DNA of 64,000 nucleotides from Gammaproteobacteria bacterium (lineage in GTDB: Bacteria > Pseudomonadota > Gammaproteobacteria > Pseudomonadales > UBA5518). Positions within the stretch are counted from its first letter, which is position 1; every line of letters begins with the position of its first letter. The stretch is taken from NCBI GenBank assembly GCA_016718385.1, contig JADKDK010000008.1:372001-436000 (forward strand), given 5' to 3'. Shown piece after piece: positions 46,132-54,938 of the stretch. A program made the translations under genes and the position numbers. The notes under the pieces were generated by a model. It saw nothing but the letters and a program-made list of their open reading frames with translations, did not search any database and was not told where the DNA came from.

Positions 46132-47451
46132 ATGCCGGATGTTCTGAACGACACCTGCCACTGCATCTCGCTGGACGAAGCGGCGCTGGTGCGGCATTTC
46201 GACGCCGCGCTGGTGCGCGAAGGCGGACTGCCGCAACTGCTGGTGGGGCGCGAGCACCTGTTCGCGCCCTACCCCGTGTTCGCCAACCAGGCGCAATGGG
46301 ACGCGATGCAGTCGGTGATCGGCGCCGCGCATGAAGTGATGGCGCTGCCGGCCTTCCAGGCCGAGGCGCTGGCCGCGGGCGACTGGCCCGAGCAGCACAC
46401 GCTGAGCGCGATGATGGCCTTCGATTTCCATCCCGAGCCGGCGGGCGCCAAGCTGATCGAGATCAACACCAATGCCGGCGGCGCCTATCTCGCCGCGTTG
46501 CTCGCCGAGAGCCAGCGCAATTGCTGCGAGCAACTCGGCGAGCTGCTCGCAATGCCGACCAGCGGGCGTGATGCGCCGGCGCGCTGGTTCGCCGATTTCC
46601 TGCACGAGTGGCGGCTGGCGCGCGGCGCGCGGCCGCTCGGTCGCGTGCTGATCGTCGACGATGCTCCGGAGCAGCAGTTCCTCTACCCCGAGTTCCTGCT
46701 GTTCCGTGAATTGTTCCGCCGCAATGGCATTGCCTGCGATATCGCCGACGCGGCCGCGCTCGAATACGCCGGCGGTGCGTTGCGCCACGCCGGGGAGGCG
46801 GTCGATCTCGTCTACAACCGTTGCACGGATTTCGCCCTGCAGGACGCCGCACACGCGGCGCTCGCCGCGGCCTGCCGCGCCGACGCCGTGGTGCTCACGC
46901 CCTCCCCGCGCCACCACGCGCTGTATGCCGACAAGCGCCAGCTGGTGCGGCTGTCGGACGACGCCTTCCTCGCCCGCATCGGCGCCTCATCGGCTGCACG
47001 CCACGTGCTTGCCGCGCACGTGCCGAAGGCGCGCATCGTGACGCCGGCATACGCCGAGGAAATCTGGGCCGCGCGCAAGCAGTATTTCTTCAAGCCCTTC
47101 GCGGGCTATGCCAGCCGCGGCGCCTACCGTGGCGACCGCATCACGAAGCGGGTATGGGCGGACATCGTGGACTCGGGCAACTACATCGCGCAGGCCTTCG
47201 CGCCGCCGGCCACCCGGCGCGCCGCGCCGGGCGAGGATGCCGCCGCGCTCAAGTTCGACCTGCGCTGCGTCAGCTACGGCGTCGATATCCGCCTGCTGGG
47301 CGCGCGGCTCTACCAGGGCCAGACCACCAACCTGCGCACCGTTTCCGGTGGCCTTGCCTCCGTCTTCCTCCTGAAAAGGGGGACGGAGGAATTGAATCCC
47401 GATCAACGGCCCGCAGGGTCGGTGCTCTCGCCGAACCAGACTACCGCGTAG
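46132..47451 (+). CDS. Uncharacterised ATP-grasp-like protein
   Basis: A 439-residue protein I cannot name. LIEINTNAGGAYLAALLAE at about residues 110-128 and FFKPFAGYASRGAYRGDRI at about 320-338 look like ATP-grasp ligase segments (glycine-rich loop and metal-ligand region). FDLRCVSYGVDIRLLGARLY near the end is also in keeping. No signal peptide or membrane helix is seen. The natural end may be near residue 412 (GGLASVFLL): the last 27 residues are read through a GGGGACGGAGGAATTGAATC-like stretch and overlap the convergent CAP-domain gene by 49 bases. It lies 12 bases after glmS and may be co-transcribed. Confidence 0.6.
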   Translation: MPDVLNDTCHCISLDEAALVRHFDAALVREGGLPQLLVGREHLFAPYPVFANQAQWDAMQSVIGAAHEVMALPAFQAEALAAGDWPEQHTLSAMMAFDFHPEPAGAKLIEINTNAGGAYLAALLAESQRNCCEQLGELLAMPTSGRDAPARWFADFLHEWRLARGARPLGRVLIVDDAPEQQFLYPEFLLFRELFRRNGIACDIADAAALEYAGGALRHAGEAVDLVYNRCTDFALQDAAHAALAAACRADAVVLTPSPRHHALYADKRQLVRLSDDAFLARIGASSAARHVLAAHVPKARIVTPAYAEEIWAARKQYFFKPFAGYASRGAYRGDRITKRVWADIVDSGNYIAQAFAPPATRRAAPGEDAAALKFDLRCVSYGVDIRLLGARLYQGQTTNLRTVSGGLASVFLLKRGTEELNPDQRPAGSVLSPNQTTA

Positions 47452-47954
47452 TGCCGGCCGATCGCCGCGCCCATCGCGCGCCAGGTGTTGTCGGCCCACA
47501 TGCCGCGGTTCAGCACAATGGCGTCGTGTGCGGCGCTGTCCCGCCAGAGTTCGACAGCCATCGCGGGACTGATACGGTCGCTGTAATGCGCCACGATCTC
47601 GTAGCCCGGTGACTGGTAGAGCCCGCCGGAAATCTCCTTCGGCTTGTCCCACATGCAGCTGGCCTCGGCATGGTCCGGCGTGTAACAGCAAGCGGACCAG
47701 TTGCCGCGGTCCGACCACGAATGCATGTTGCAGCGCCCGCCGCGAAGGTAGTTCGCCTCGAGGTCGGCGAGGTGCGCCTGCGCAACGCGCGTGAGCGAGA
47801 CCGACAGCGGCAGCGGGGCCAGGCCCTTGCTCGTGCGGTAGTGATTCACGGCGTCGGCGATGGCGTCATGTGGTGACGGCGCGCTCGAGGCATGCGCGGT
47901 CGCCGGGGCCAGGACTGCGAGCATCGGTGCGATGAAGAAACGAACGCGGCGCAT
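47403..47954 (-). CDS. Secreted CAP-domain (SCP/PR-1-like) protein
   Basis: A 183-residue exported protein. A signal peptide (MRRVRFFIAPMLAVLAPATAHAS, cleavage near residue 23) is followed by a CAP/SCP fold: AIADAVNHYRTSKGLAPLPLS at the start, ARVAQAHLADLE-like VAQAHLADLEANYL, NMHSWSD with the conserved histidine, and HDAIVLNRGMW...RAMGAAI at the end. Four cysteines in CNMHSW, CCYTPDHAEASC could form disulfides. The molecular role of bacterial CAP proteins is mostly unknown. It is convergent with the ATP-grasp-like gene. Confidence 0.82.
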   Translation of the reverse strand: MRRVRFFIAPMLAVLAPATAHASSAPSPHDAIADAVNHYRTSKGLAPLPLSVSLTRVAQAHLADLEANYLRGGRCNMHSWSDRGNWSACCYTPDHAEASCMWDKPKEISGGLYQSPGYEIVAHYSDRISPAMAVELWRDSAAHDAIVLNRGMWADNTWRAMGAAIGRHYAVVWFGESTDPAGR

Positions 47955-48156
47955 GATTGCGGGTCCTGTGACTTGGTGGGGAAATGGTGCGCTCCCGGGC
48001 GGTCGTTCCGCATGTTCCGTGATCGATGTCCGACAACTTGCATTCTCGCAACGCGCTGGGCACTCTGATCGACTGCGTTCGTCGCGATGCGGTGCGCACG
48101 AATGAACAAAAAATAGCGCGTTCCGCGGAAATGCGCGCGAGCCACGGGAGACTCAC
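47955..48156. other. Divergent promoter region between CAP protein and PQQ dehydrogenase genes
   Basis: There are 202 bases between the two divergent starts and no gene. A GGGAG ribosome site lies at 48145-48149 ahead of the TTG start of the dehydrogenase. No clear -35/-10 pair was found on either strand. Confidence 0.4.
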
Positions 48157-50160
48157 TTGCGTAACCGTATCACCATATCGGCCGTCGTGCTGGCGAGCGC
48201 GCTGCTCGCGGCCTGTGACCGCAACATCTCGGTAGAGTATGCACCGGGTCCGGTAGCCGAATGGGGTGCCTACGGCGCTGCGCCGGGCGGCGGACATTAC
48301 TCCGCGGCCGACCAGATCACGCGCGACAACGTGCACGCACTGGAGCAGGCCTGGGTGTACCGCAGCGGCGACATGCGCGAGCCGGGGCCAGGTGAAATCG
48401 GCGGGCAGAAGATGCCGATGCTGCCCGGCAGCAGCTGGCAGATGACCCCAATCCTGGTCGGCGACACGCTGTACGGTTGCAGCGCCTTCAACCGGTTGTT
48501 CGCGCTCGACTCTTCGACCGGCACCGAGAAATGGAGCTACGACCCGGGCGTCGATGTGAGCCAGGAGATCATGGTGAACTGCCGCGGTGTCAGCAGCTGG
48601 CAGGCCGAGACACCGACGGGGGCCGTCTGCGACCATCGCATCATCATGGGCACGCTCGACGGCAGGCTCGTCGCAGTCGACGCCAGGGACGGCAGGCCTT
48701 GCGCGGACTTCGGCGACAAGGGCCACGTGAGCCTGCGCGAGGGGCTGGGCGAGTTTGCCGAGCAGGAATACTCGGTGACCTCGCCTCCGGCGATCCTCGG
48801 CGACCGGATCATCACCGGCGCCATGGTGCTCGACCGCACGCACAACCACATGCCGAGTGGCGTGGTGCGCGCCTACAACGTGCGCACCGGCGCGCTCGAG
48901 TGGTACTGGGACCCGATCCCGCCCGGACAGCAGCCGGAGCTCGACGCCCGGGGCAAGCCACTGTTCCGCCGCGGCACCACCAACGTGTGGTCGGTGATCT
49001 CGGTCGATCCCGAGCGCCAGCTGGTGTTCCTGCCCACCGGCAATACCTCGACCGATTTCTTCGGCGGCCTGCGCGACAACATGGATTACTACTCCAGCTC
49101 GGTGGTCGCCCTGAAAGGCGATACCGGGGAGCTCGCCTGGCACTTCCAGATGGTGCACCACGACATCTGGGACTACGACACCCCGGCGCAGCCCACGCTG
49201 TTCGAGCTCGAGCGCGACGGCAGGACCATTCCCGCGTTGGCGCAGCCGACCAAGATGGGACACCTGTTCATCCTGAACCGCGAGACCGGCGAGCCGCTGT
49301 TCCCGGTCGAGGAACGCCCGGTGCCGCAGGACTGGGAGGTGGCCGGCGAATACCTCGCCCCGACCCAGCCCTTCCCGGTGAAACCGGCGCCGCTGCACCC
49401 GGGAGGCCTGACGCCGGACGACGCCTGGGGGCTCACCTTCTGGGACCGCGGCGCCTGCCGCAAGCAGATCGAGGCGCTGCGCAACGAAGGCATCTTCACG
49501 CCGCCTTCGCTGCAGGGCTCGGCCTTCTTCCCCAGCGATTTCGGCGGCAACAACTGGGGCACGCCTGCGATCGATCCCGGGCGCAAGCTGATCATCCTGA
49601 ACACCATGTTCATGCCCTCGATGCTGCAGTTGATCCCGCGCGAGCAGTGCAAGCTCGATGCGGGCGACGTGTTCACCGCGCCCCAGTTCGAGACACCGTA
49701 TTGCCTGCGGGTGAAGCCGCTGCTCTCGCCGCTGGGGGCACCCTGCATCGCGCCGCCCTGGGGCGCGCTCACCGCCATCGATTTCACCACCGGCGACAAG
49801 CGCTGGGAGGTGCCGCTCGGCAACCTCGAGGAAATGGCGCCGTGGCCGGTGTCGCGGCTGATCAAGGGCGCGCCCAACATCGGTGGTCCCAGTGTCACCG
49901 CCGGCGGCCTGACGTTCATCGCGTCCACGCCCGACTACTACCTGCGCGCCTTCGACAGCGAGACCGGCGAGGAGTTGTGGAAGGCCAAGCTGCCCACCGG
50001 GGGGCACGCCACGCCGGCCGTCTATCGCTCCTCGGTCGACCAGCGCCAGTACGTGGTGATAGCCGCCGGCGGTCACTTCGGCATGCCCCAGGAGCCGCGC
50101 GGCGACTACCTGATCGCCTTCGCCCTCCCGCAAAAAGGCGACGGAGGGATCAAAGAATGA
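48157..50160 (+). CDS. PQQ-dependent dehydrogenase, lipoprotein form
   Basis: A 667-residue quinoprotein. The N-terminus MRNRITISAVVLASALLAAC is a lipoprotein signal with the lipidated cysteine at residue 20. The rest is a beta-propeller resembling the catalytic domain of membrane glucose dehydrogenase (Gcd): WGAYGAAPGGGHYSAADQIT, LVGDTLYGCSAFNRLFALD, WSVISVDPERQLVFLPTGN, MVHHDIWDYDTPAQPTLFEL and FIASTPDYYLRAFDSETGEE. Gcd's five-helix N-terminal anchor is absent; a lipid takes its place. The substrate (sugar or alcohol) cannot be told. The start is TTG at 48157, with GGGAG ahead; no ATG gives the signal peptide. No pqq biosynthesis genes are in the window. Confidence 0.85.
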   Translation: MRNRITISAVVLASALLAACDRNISVEYAPGPVAEWGAYGAAPGGGHYSAADQITRDNVHALEQAWVYRSGDMREPGPGEIGGQKMPMLPGSSWQMTPILVGDTLYGCSAFNRLFALDSSTGTEKWSYDPGVDVSQEIMVNCRGVSSWQAETPTGAVCDHRIIMGTLDGRLVAVDARDGRPCADFGDKGHVSLREGLGEFAEQEYSVTSPPAILGDRIITGAMVLDRTHNHMPSGVVRAYNVRTGALEWYWDPIPPGQQPELDARGKPLFRRGTTNVWSVISVDPERQLVFLPTGNTSTDFFGGLRDNMDYYSSSVVALKGDTGELAWHFQMVHHDIWDYDTPAQPTLFELERDGRTIPALAQPTKMGHLFILNRETGEPLFPVEERPVPQDWEVAGEYLAPTQPFPVKPAPLHPGGLTPDDAWGLTFWDRGACRKQIEALRNEGIFTPPSLQGSAFFPSDFGGNNWGTPAIDPGRKLIILNTMFMPSMLQLIPREQCKLDAGDVFTAPQFETPYCLRVKPLLSPLGAPCIAPPWGALTAIDFTTGDKRWEVPLGNLEEMAPWPVSRLIKGAPNIGGPSVTAGGLTFIASTPDYYLRAFDSETGEELWKAKLPTGGHATPAVYRSSVDQRQYVVIAAGGHFGMPQEPRGDYLIAFALPQKGDGGIKE

Positions 50161-50307
50161 TCAGCAGCACGGCGGCTCTCCATGTCCGCGGTAGTGGCAG
50201 GGAGTGGGTGCCCGCCTCGAGCGGGTGACCCATGTTCCGACCTATCGCCTCGCGAATTCGCGATATCATGACGCCCGCGCGACAAGAACCGACGAGGAGA
50301 CACATTG

Positions 50308-52341
50308 ATGAAAACTGACGTCACGGCTGAAGACATTGGAATGGATCCCGGCACGCTACGCGAAATCTATCGGCAGATGTCGCGCATCCGCGAGGTGGAC
50401 AAGGGAATCCAGGCCGGGCTGTCCAGCGGCAAATTCATGTTTACGTACTGGCCGATGACCGGACAGGAAGCCATTCCCGCGTCCATTGCCCCGCTGGTGA
50501 CCAAGGACGATTACATGGTGACCATCTACCGGGGAATTCACGACCAGGTCGCCAAGGGCGTACCGCTGAAAGGCCTCTTCGCCGAGGCTCTCTGACGGGT
50601 GGGCGGCGTCAACAAGGGCAAGGGCGGCTCGCCCCACATCTCCGATCCCGCCTCCGGTTCCATGGTGACCACTGCCATTGTCGGTGCGGGCGCTCCCATC
50701 GCCAACGGCCTGGCCCTGGCCAGCAAGATGCGCGGCACCCGGGCGGTGACCATTGTCAACTTTGGCGACGGTGCCACCAGCATCGGCGCGATCCACGAAG
50801 CCATGAACCTCGCTGGCGCCTGGAAGTTGCCGGTTATTTTTCTCTGTCAGAACAACCAGATAGGTGAATACACCCCGATCCCCGACTACACCGCCGGCGA
50901 GAATTTCCACTGCCGGGCCGACGCCCTGGGCTTCAAGGGCGTCAAGCTCGACGGCAACGATCCCGTGGCTTTCCACAACGGCATGAAATCCATCATCGAG
51001 GACGTGCGCAGTGGCAAGGGCCCGGTGTTCGTCGAAGCGGTCACGCTGCGCCTGGGGCCCCATGCCGGTGTGGGTTGGTCCCATCTGCTCAAGGGAGACG
51101 CACTGGCGGCGGCAAAGGAGGCCTGGCCCGTCCCCGCCACCCGCAAGCTGCTGCTGGACAAGGGCATCTGTACCGAAGACGAGCTCGCCGCGATCGACAA
51201 TGCGGCCAGCGCCGAGGTCCAGGACGCGATCCAGTGGGCGCTCGAGAGTGAAGTCACCGGCGAAGACGAAATGTTGCTGGACGTCTATGGCGATCCGGGC
51301 GTGGTACCGCGTCGCGGCCAGCGCGACAAGCGCGCGGCGGAGGCACCCCACACCGGTGAAACCCGCCAGATGGCCATGTTCGAGGCGGTACAGGATGCCC
51401 TCGACCTGGCGATGCAGCTCGACGATGGCGTGTTTTGCCTCGGCGAGGATATCGGCGATGACCCGGGCGGCGTTTTCAAGTGTTTCAAGGGCATGCAGAG
51501 CAAGTGGGGTGAGCGTATCCGGCCGACACCCATCGCCGAGCAGGCCATCATCGGTGCCGCGACGGGTGCGGCCCTGCTGGGCATGCGCCCGGTCGCCGAG
51601 ATCATGTTCGCCGATTTTGTCGGCGTCTGCATGGACCAGATCACCAACCACGCCGCCAAGCAGCGCTACATGTCCGGTGCCACCACCCATGTGCCCATGA
51701 CCGTGCGCATGATTGCCGGTGGCGGCATCGGTGGCTTCGGTGCCCAGCACTCCCAGTCCACCGAGGCCATGTTGCTGCACAACCCCGGCCTGAAGATCGT
51801 CTACCCCAGCACCCCCACCGAAGCCAAGGGCCTGCTGCTGAGCTGTATCTTCGACGAGGATCCCTGCATCCAGTTCGAATCCATGATGCTGACCTATGCC
51901 CTGAAGGAGGAAGTACCGGTAGGTGACTACCGTATCCCCCTGGGTGTGGCCAAGGTCAAGCGCGAAGGTACCGATGTCACCCTGATCACCTATGGCTGGC
52001 AGGTCATGCAGTGCCTGAAGGCGGCGGAAGAACTGGCGAAGGAGGGCATCAGCGCCGAGGTGATCGACCTGCGCACCCTGCTGCCGCTGGATTACGACCG
52101 CATCCTGTCATCAGTGGAGAAAACCGGTCGCGCGCTGGTGGTGCATGCTGCCACCGAATTCTGTGGTCTGGGCTCGGAAATCGCCAGCACCATCAACGAG
52201 GCGCTGTTCCACAAGCTCGAGGCGCCGGCCTCCAGGTTCGGTGCCGCCTATGCGCCGATTGCCTACTCCAGGATCATCGAAACCGCGCAGATTCCGCACG
52301 CCGGAACCATCGCCGCGCGCGTTCGCGAACTTTTCAAATAG
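50308..52341 (+). pseudogene. Fused alpha/beta thiamine-diphosphate dehydrogenase (E1), in-frame TGA at codon 96
   Basis: The reading frame codes for a 2-oxoacid/acetoin dehydrogenase E1 in which alpha and beta subunits are one chain of 677 residues. The alpha half has YWPMTGQEAIPASIAPL, VNKGKGGSPHI and the ThDP motif FGDGATSIGAIHEAMNLAG...VIFLCQNN. The beta half starts near residue 350 (MAMFEAVQDALDLAMQLDDG) and has FCLGEDIGDDPGGVF and IMFADFVGVCMDQI. A TGA at 50593-50595 interrupts EAL-stop-RVGGVNKGKGG where the family has Gly; GGA to TGA is a single change. Without it the frame is intact. Restart at GTG 50599 lacks a ribosome site. So it is a nonsense mutant, a base-call error, or a readthrough case. 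ATG 50308 follows GAGGAGA. Confidence 0.85.
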
Positions 52342-52358
52342 CGCTCCAGGGAATATAT

Positions 52359-52592
52359 ATGCCGACGACATTGACCATACCAAAGCTCCAGATGTCCACC
52401 ACCGAGGGAACCCTGACGGAATGGCTGGTGGAAGACGGAGCAACGGTGACGGCCGGGCAGGCCATCTATGCACTGGAAACCGACAAGTCGGTCCAGGAGA
52501 TCGAAGCGCCGGAGTCGGGCAGGCTGATCCAGAAAGCGGCGGCGGGAGAAACCTACCCGGTCGGCACGGAGATCGGTGAGATTGTCGCCTGA
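52359..52592 (+). CDS. Free-standing lipoyl (biotinyl-lipoyl) domain protein
   Basis: This 77-residue protein is a single lipoyl domain: PKLQMSTTEGTLTEWLVEDG, then YALETDKSVQEIEAPESG with the lipoylatable lysine in ETDKS at about residue 43, ending PVGTEIGEIVA. It has no E2 catalytic core or subunit-binding domain. Directly after the E1 fusion (17 bases) it presumably carries the acyl or acetyl intermediate from E1, but the partner transferase and E3 must lie elsewhere. The ATG at 52359 is in an AT-rich run (GAATATATATG) with CCAGGGA ahead. Confidence 0.88.
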   Translation: MPTTLTIPKLQMSTTEGTLTEWLVEDGATVTAGQAIYALETDKSVQEIEAPESGRLIQKAAAGETYPVGTEIGEIVA

Positions 52593-52598
52593 CACCGT

Positions 52599-52629
52599 CG
52601 ACCGCCCGGCGAGCTGCGTCGGGCGGTCG
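52599..52629. terminator. Strong hairpin between convergent genes
   Basis: A ten-base perfect stem CGACCGCCCG (52599-52608) and CGGGCGGTCG (52620-52629) has an 11-base loop. It starts seven bases after the lipoyl-gene stop and faces the end of the Rieske gene at 52670. There is no T-run, so it is a probable transcript end structure rather than a textbook terminator. Confidence 0.45.
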
Positions 52630-52669
52630 AGGTGAGCGTGCCGCGGGCGCGCGACGTCCCGGACGCGTC

Positions 52670-53683
52670 TCAGGATACCGCGCGGATACGCTGGCTGTCC
52701 TCGGGCGCGGCGCTCGCGTAGAACTGGCTGAACCAGCGCCGGAATTGCGCGATCGGGCCGTCGCCGTCGCAGAGAATGGGGTTGGGCTGGAAGATCTTGT
52801 GCTCCCAGATCGGCATGTCCTGCTCGACCTGGCGCGAGATCTCGTCGGTCAGTGCCTTGGCCATCATCTGTTGCGTGGCGTTCATGTCCTTGCGCTGGAT
52901 GAAGCAGAAGCGCAGGTGCATGGTCTCGCTGTCGATCGGTGTCGGCAGGCCGAGCTGGATCGTGTCGAACAGCCCCATGAACCGTTGCAGGGTCTGGCCG
53001 GGGCCGAAGTTGGCGGTCTCGAGCAGACTGTCGCGCCAGCGCGTGCCGGTGCGGTCGATGTTGCCGTGCTCGTCCATGTCGGGCGCCTTGCCGACGTAGC
53101 GCGCGAAGCGCTTGTGGGCCTCGTGCGTGATCTCCCCGCGCGGGATGTCCTTCGAGCTGTGCACGTACACGAAGTGAGCACCGTCGGCGGCGTTCTCGGC
53201 GGCCTCCTGGATAGGGGCGCCGAACTTCCACTCGTAGACGCGGTACTCGGTCCAGTCGGGGTGACCGACCTCCGGGACCGTCTCGACCTCGAAGGCGGGC
53301 GCGATGCGCTCCGGGTGATACCAGGCCCAGATGATCTGGTTGCGCTCGACCACCGGGTAGGAAAACACGGTCTGCTTGCCGTCGGCGCGCGGTGGCATGT
53401 TCTTCGCGTAGGGGATGTGCTTGCACACGCCCTCGCCGTTGAACTCCCAGGCGTGGAAGGGACAGGCGATGTGCTCGCCCTTCACCTTGCCGCCGTGCCC
53501 GAGGTGCGCGCCCAGGTGCGGGCAGAAGGCGTCGAGCAGGCGAGCCTCGCCGCCCTCGGTGCGGAACAGCACCAACTCCTTGCCGAAGTAGTGCAGCGGC
53601 TTGACCTCGCCGGCCGCGAGCTCGCGCGACAGGCTGATCGCGTACCAGCCGAAGGGAACGGGAAAATCGTAGCGCTTGCCCAT
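52670..53683 (-). CDS. Rieske non-heme iron oxygenase, KshA-like
   Basis: A 337-residue oxygenase component. The Rieske 2Fe-2S site is DAFCPHLGAHLGHGG and CPFHAWEFNGEG (C-x-H...C-x2-H) at about residues 60-95. The mononuclear iron site is ENAADGAHFVYVH (N-x2-D-x2-H-x4-H) at about residues 165-177. Overall layout and the C-terminal block WEHKIFQPNPILCDGDG then PIAQFRRWFSQFYA resemble 3-ketosteroid 9-alpha-hydroxylase KshA and related sterol desaturases. The ATG at 53681-53683 (MGKRYDFPVPFGWYAIS) is used; the longer frame overlaps the amidohydrolase. No ferredoxin reductase is next to it. The steroid substrate is inference. Confidence 0.85.
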   Translation of the reverse strand: MGKRYDFPVPFGWYAISLSRELAAGEVKPLHYFGKELVLFRTEGGEARLLDAFCPHLGAHLGHGGKVKGEHIACPFHAWEFNGEGVCKHIPYAKNMPPRADGKQTVFSYPVVERNQIIWAWYHPERIAPAFEVETVPEVGHPDWTEYRVYEWKFGAPIQEAAENAADGAHFVYVHSSKDIPRGEITHEAHKRFARYVGKAPDMDEHGNIDRTGTRWRDSLLETANFGPGQTLQRFMGLFDTIQLGLPTPIDSETMHLRFCFIQRKDMNATQQMMAKALTDEISRQVEQDMPIWEHKIFQPNPILCDGDGPIAQFRRWFSQFYASAAPEDSQRIRAVS

Positions 53684-53700
53684 GGTCGGTCTCCCGGGTG

Positions 53701-54915
53701 TCATTGCATGTTGAAGTCGGTGCGCGCCGGCCCGATGCGGGCGGCAATGGGTGCCAGCGCAGCACGGTCGAAGCCGTAGAAGGCGATCGCGTTGTCCCCC
53801 AGCATCGCGGCGATGTCCGCGTCCGGCAGCCCCGAGAAGGTCGACTGCAGGTGCGCCCTGGTCTTCGGCCAGGAACCCTCGGGGTGCGGGTAGTCGCTGC
53901 CCCACATCAGCTGCTTCAGGCCGATCTCATGGCGCATCTCGGCGTCCGAGCGCGGCATGCACGACTGGCCGATCGCGACATTGCGGCGGAAGTACTCGCT
54001 CGGCGAGATCGACAGGTGGCCCATGAAGTTGCCGAGCTTCGCCGAGAATTGCACGTCGTGGTAGTTGTGGTCGAGCAGCCGGATGTAGGGCGGCAGCATC
54101 CAGCCGCAGCCGGTCTCCGTGAAGCTGGCCTTCAGTTTCGGGTAGCGCTCGAACACGCCGCCCCAGATCAGGAAGGTGAGCGGGCGGTAGGTCCACCACA
54201 GCACTTCCGAGACGTAGATGCCCATCGCGCCCACGTAGTCCGGGTCGTGCGCCGTCGGCCAGCCGGGGCCGAAGAACTCCTCGCTGGGCGCGGCGCCCGA
54301 GTGGAAGCAGACCACGACGCCGAGCGACTCGCAGGCTTCCCAGAACGGGTCGTAACGGCGGTGGTGGTAGTGCGGGAACGGCCCCGTCATGTTCGGGATC
54401 ATCGCGCCGCGCAGGCCGCTCGCGTGAATGCTGCGCACCTCGCGCACGGCCTCCTCCACGTCCCACAGCAGCGGTATCGCCGCGACGCCGAAGTGCCGCG
54501 CCGGATCCTGCGCGCACAACTCGGCGAGCCAGCGGTTGTGGGCGCGCGCGCCGGCCCATTGCAGCTCGGGCACGATGTCCTTGGTCGGCAGGCTCAGGCC
54601 GGCACCGAAGGGCGGCGTGTTCATCTCGGTGATGCCGTCGGGGAAGATGATCTCCCCGGCGATGCCGTCGCCGTCGAGCATGCGGATGCGCTCGGCGTGG
54701 TCCCAGGCGCCGGTGAGTTGCTGCTCGATGCCCTCGCGCCACTGGTCGTTGATTTCCTGGATCAGGAAGGCCTTCTCGGCCGCCTTGATCTTCTCCACCT
54801 GCAGCGGGTACGCGTGGTCGAAGGTCTCGCGGTACTGCGGATCGAGGTAATCGCGATAGCGCTCGCCCGGCAGGCCGGCGTGGCAGTCGGAGGAAATGAC
54901 GATGTAGCGGTCCAT
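53701..54915 (-). CDS. Amidohydrolase-2 family metal-dependent hydrolase
   Basis: A 404-residue TIM-barrel protein of the amidohydrolase-2 (ACMSD-like) type. The N-terminal strand VISSDCHAGLP carries D-x-H (here SDCH). Further metal and catalytic residues appear in VVVCFHSGAAP, ASFTETGCGWMLPPYI and LMWGSDYPHPEGSWP, the last holding the catalytic aspartate. Such enzymes decarboxylate or hydrolyse ring-cleavage products; the substrate is unknown. It is 17 bases upstream of the Rieske gene on the same strand, so the two form an operon. A REP-like cluster separates it from the SDR gene. Confidence 0.83.
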   Translation of the reverse strand: MDRYIVISSDCHAGLPGERYRDYLDPQYRETFDHAYPLQVEKIKAAEKAFLIQEINDQWREGIEQQLTGAWDHAERIRMLDGDGIAGEIIFPDGITEMNTPPFGAGLSLPTKDIVPELQWAGARAHNRWLAELCAQDPARHFGVAAIPLLWDVEEAVREVRSIHASGLRGAMIPNMTGPFPHYHHRRYDPFWEACESLGVVVCFHSGAAPSEEFFGPGWPTAHDPDYVGAMGIYVSEVLWWTYRPLTFLIWGGVFERYPKLKASFTETGCGWMLPPYIRLLDHNYHDVQFSAKLGNFMGHLSISPSEYFRRNVAIGQSCMPRSDAEMRHEIGLKQLMWGSDYPHPEGSWPKTRAHLQSTFSGLPDADIAAMLGDNAIAFYGFDRAALAPIAARIGPARTDFNMQ

Positions 54916-54938
54916 TCACGGTGCTCCTGATGCTGTCG

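Noticed and set aside
50593..50595. Reassigned or selenocysteine-coding TGA in the E1 gene
   Set aside because: TGA ends many normal genes in the window (for example fmt, rpmH, recF), so it is not reassigned genome-wide. The position needs glycine, not cysteine/selenocysteine, and I see no convincing SECIS-like stem directly after it.
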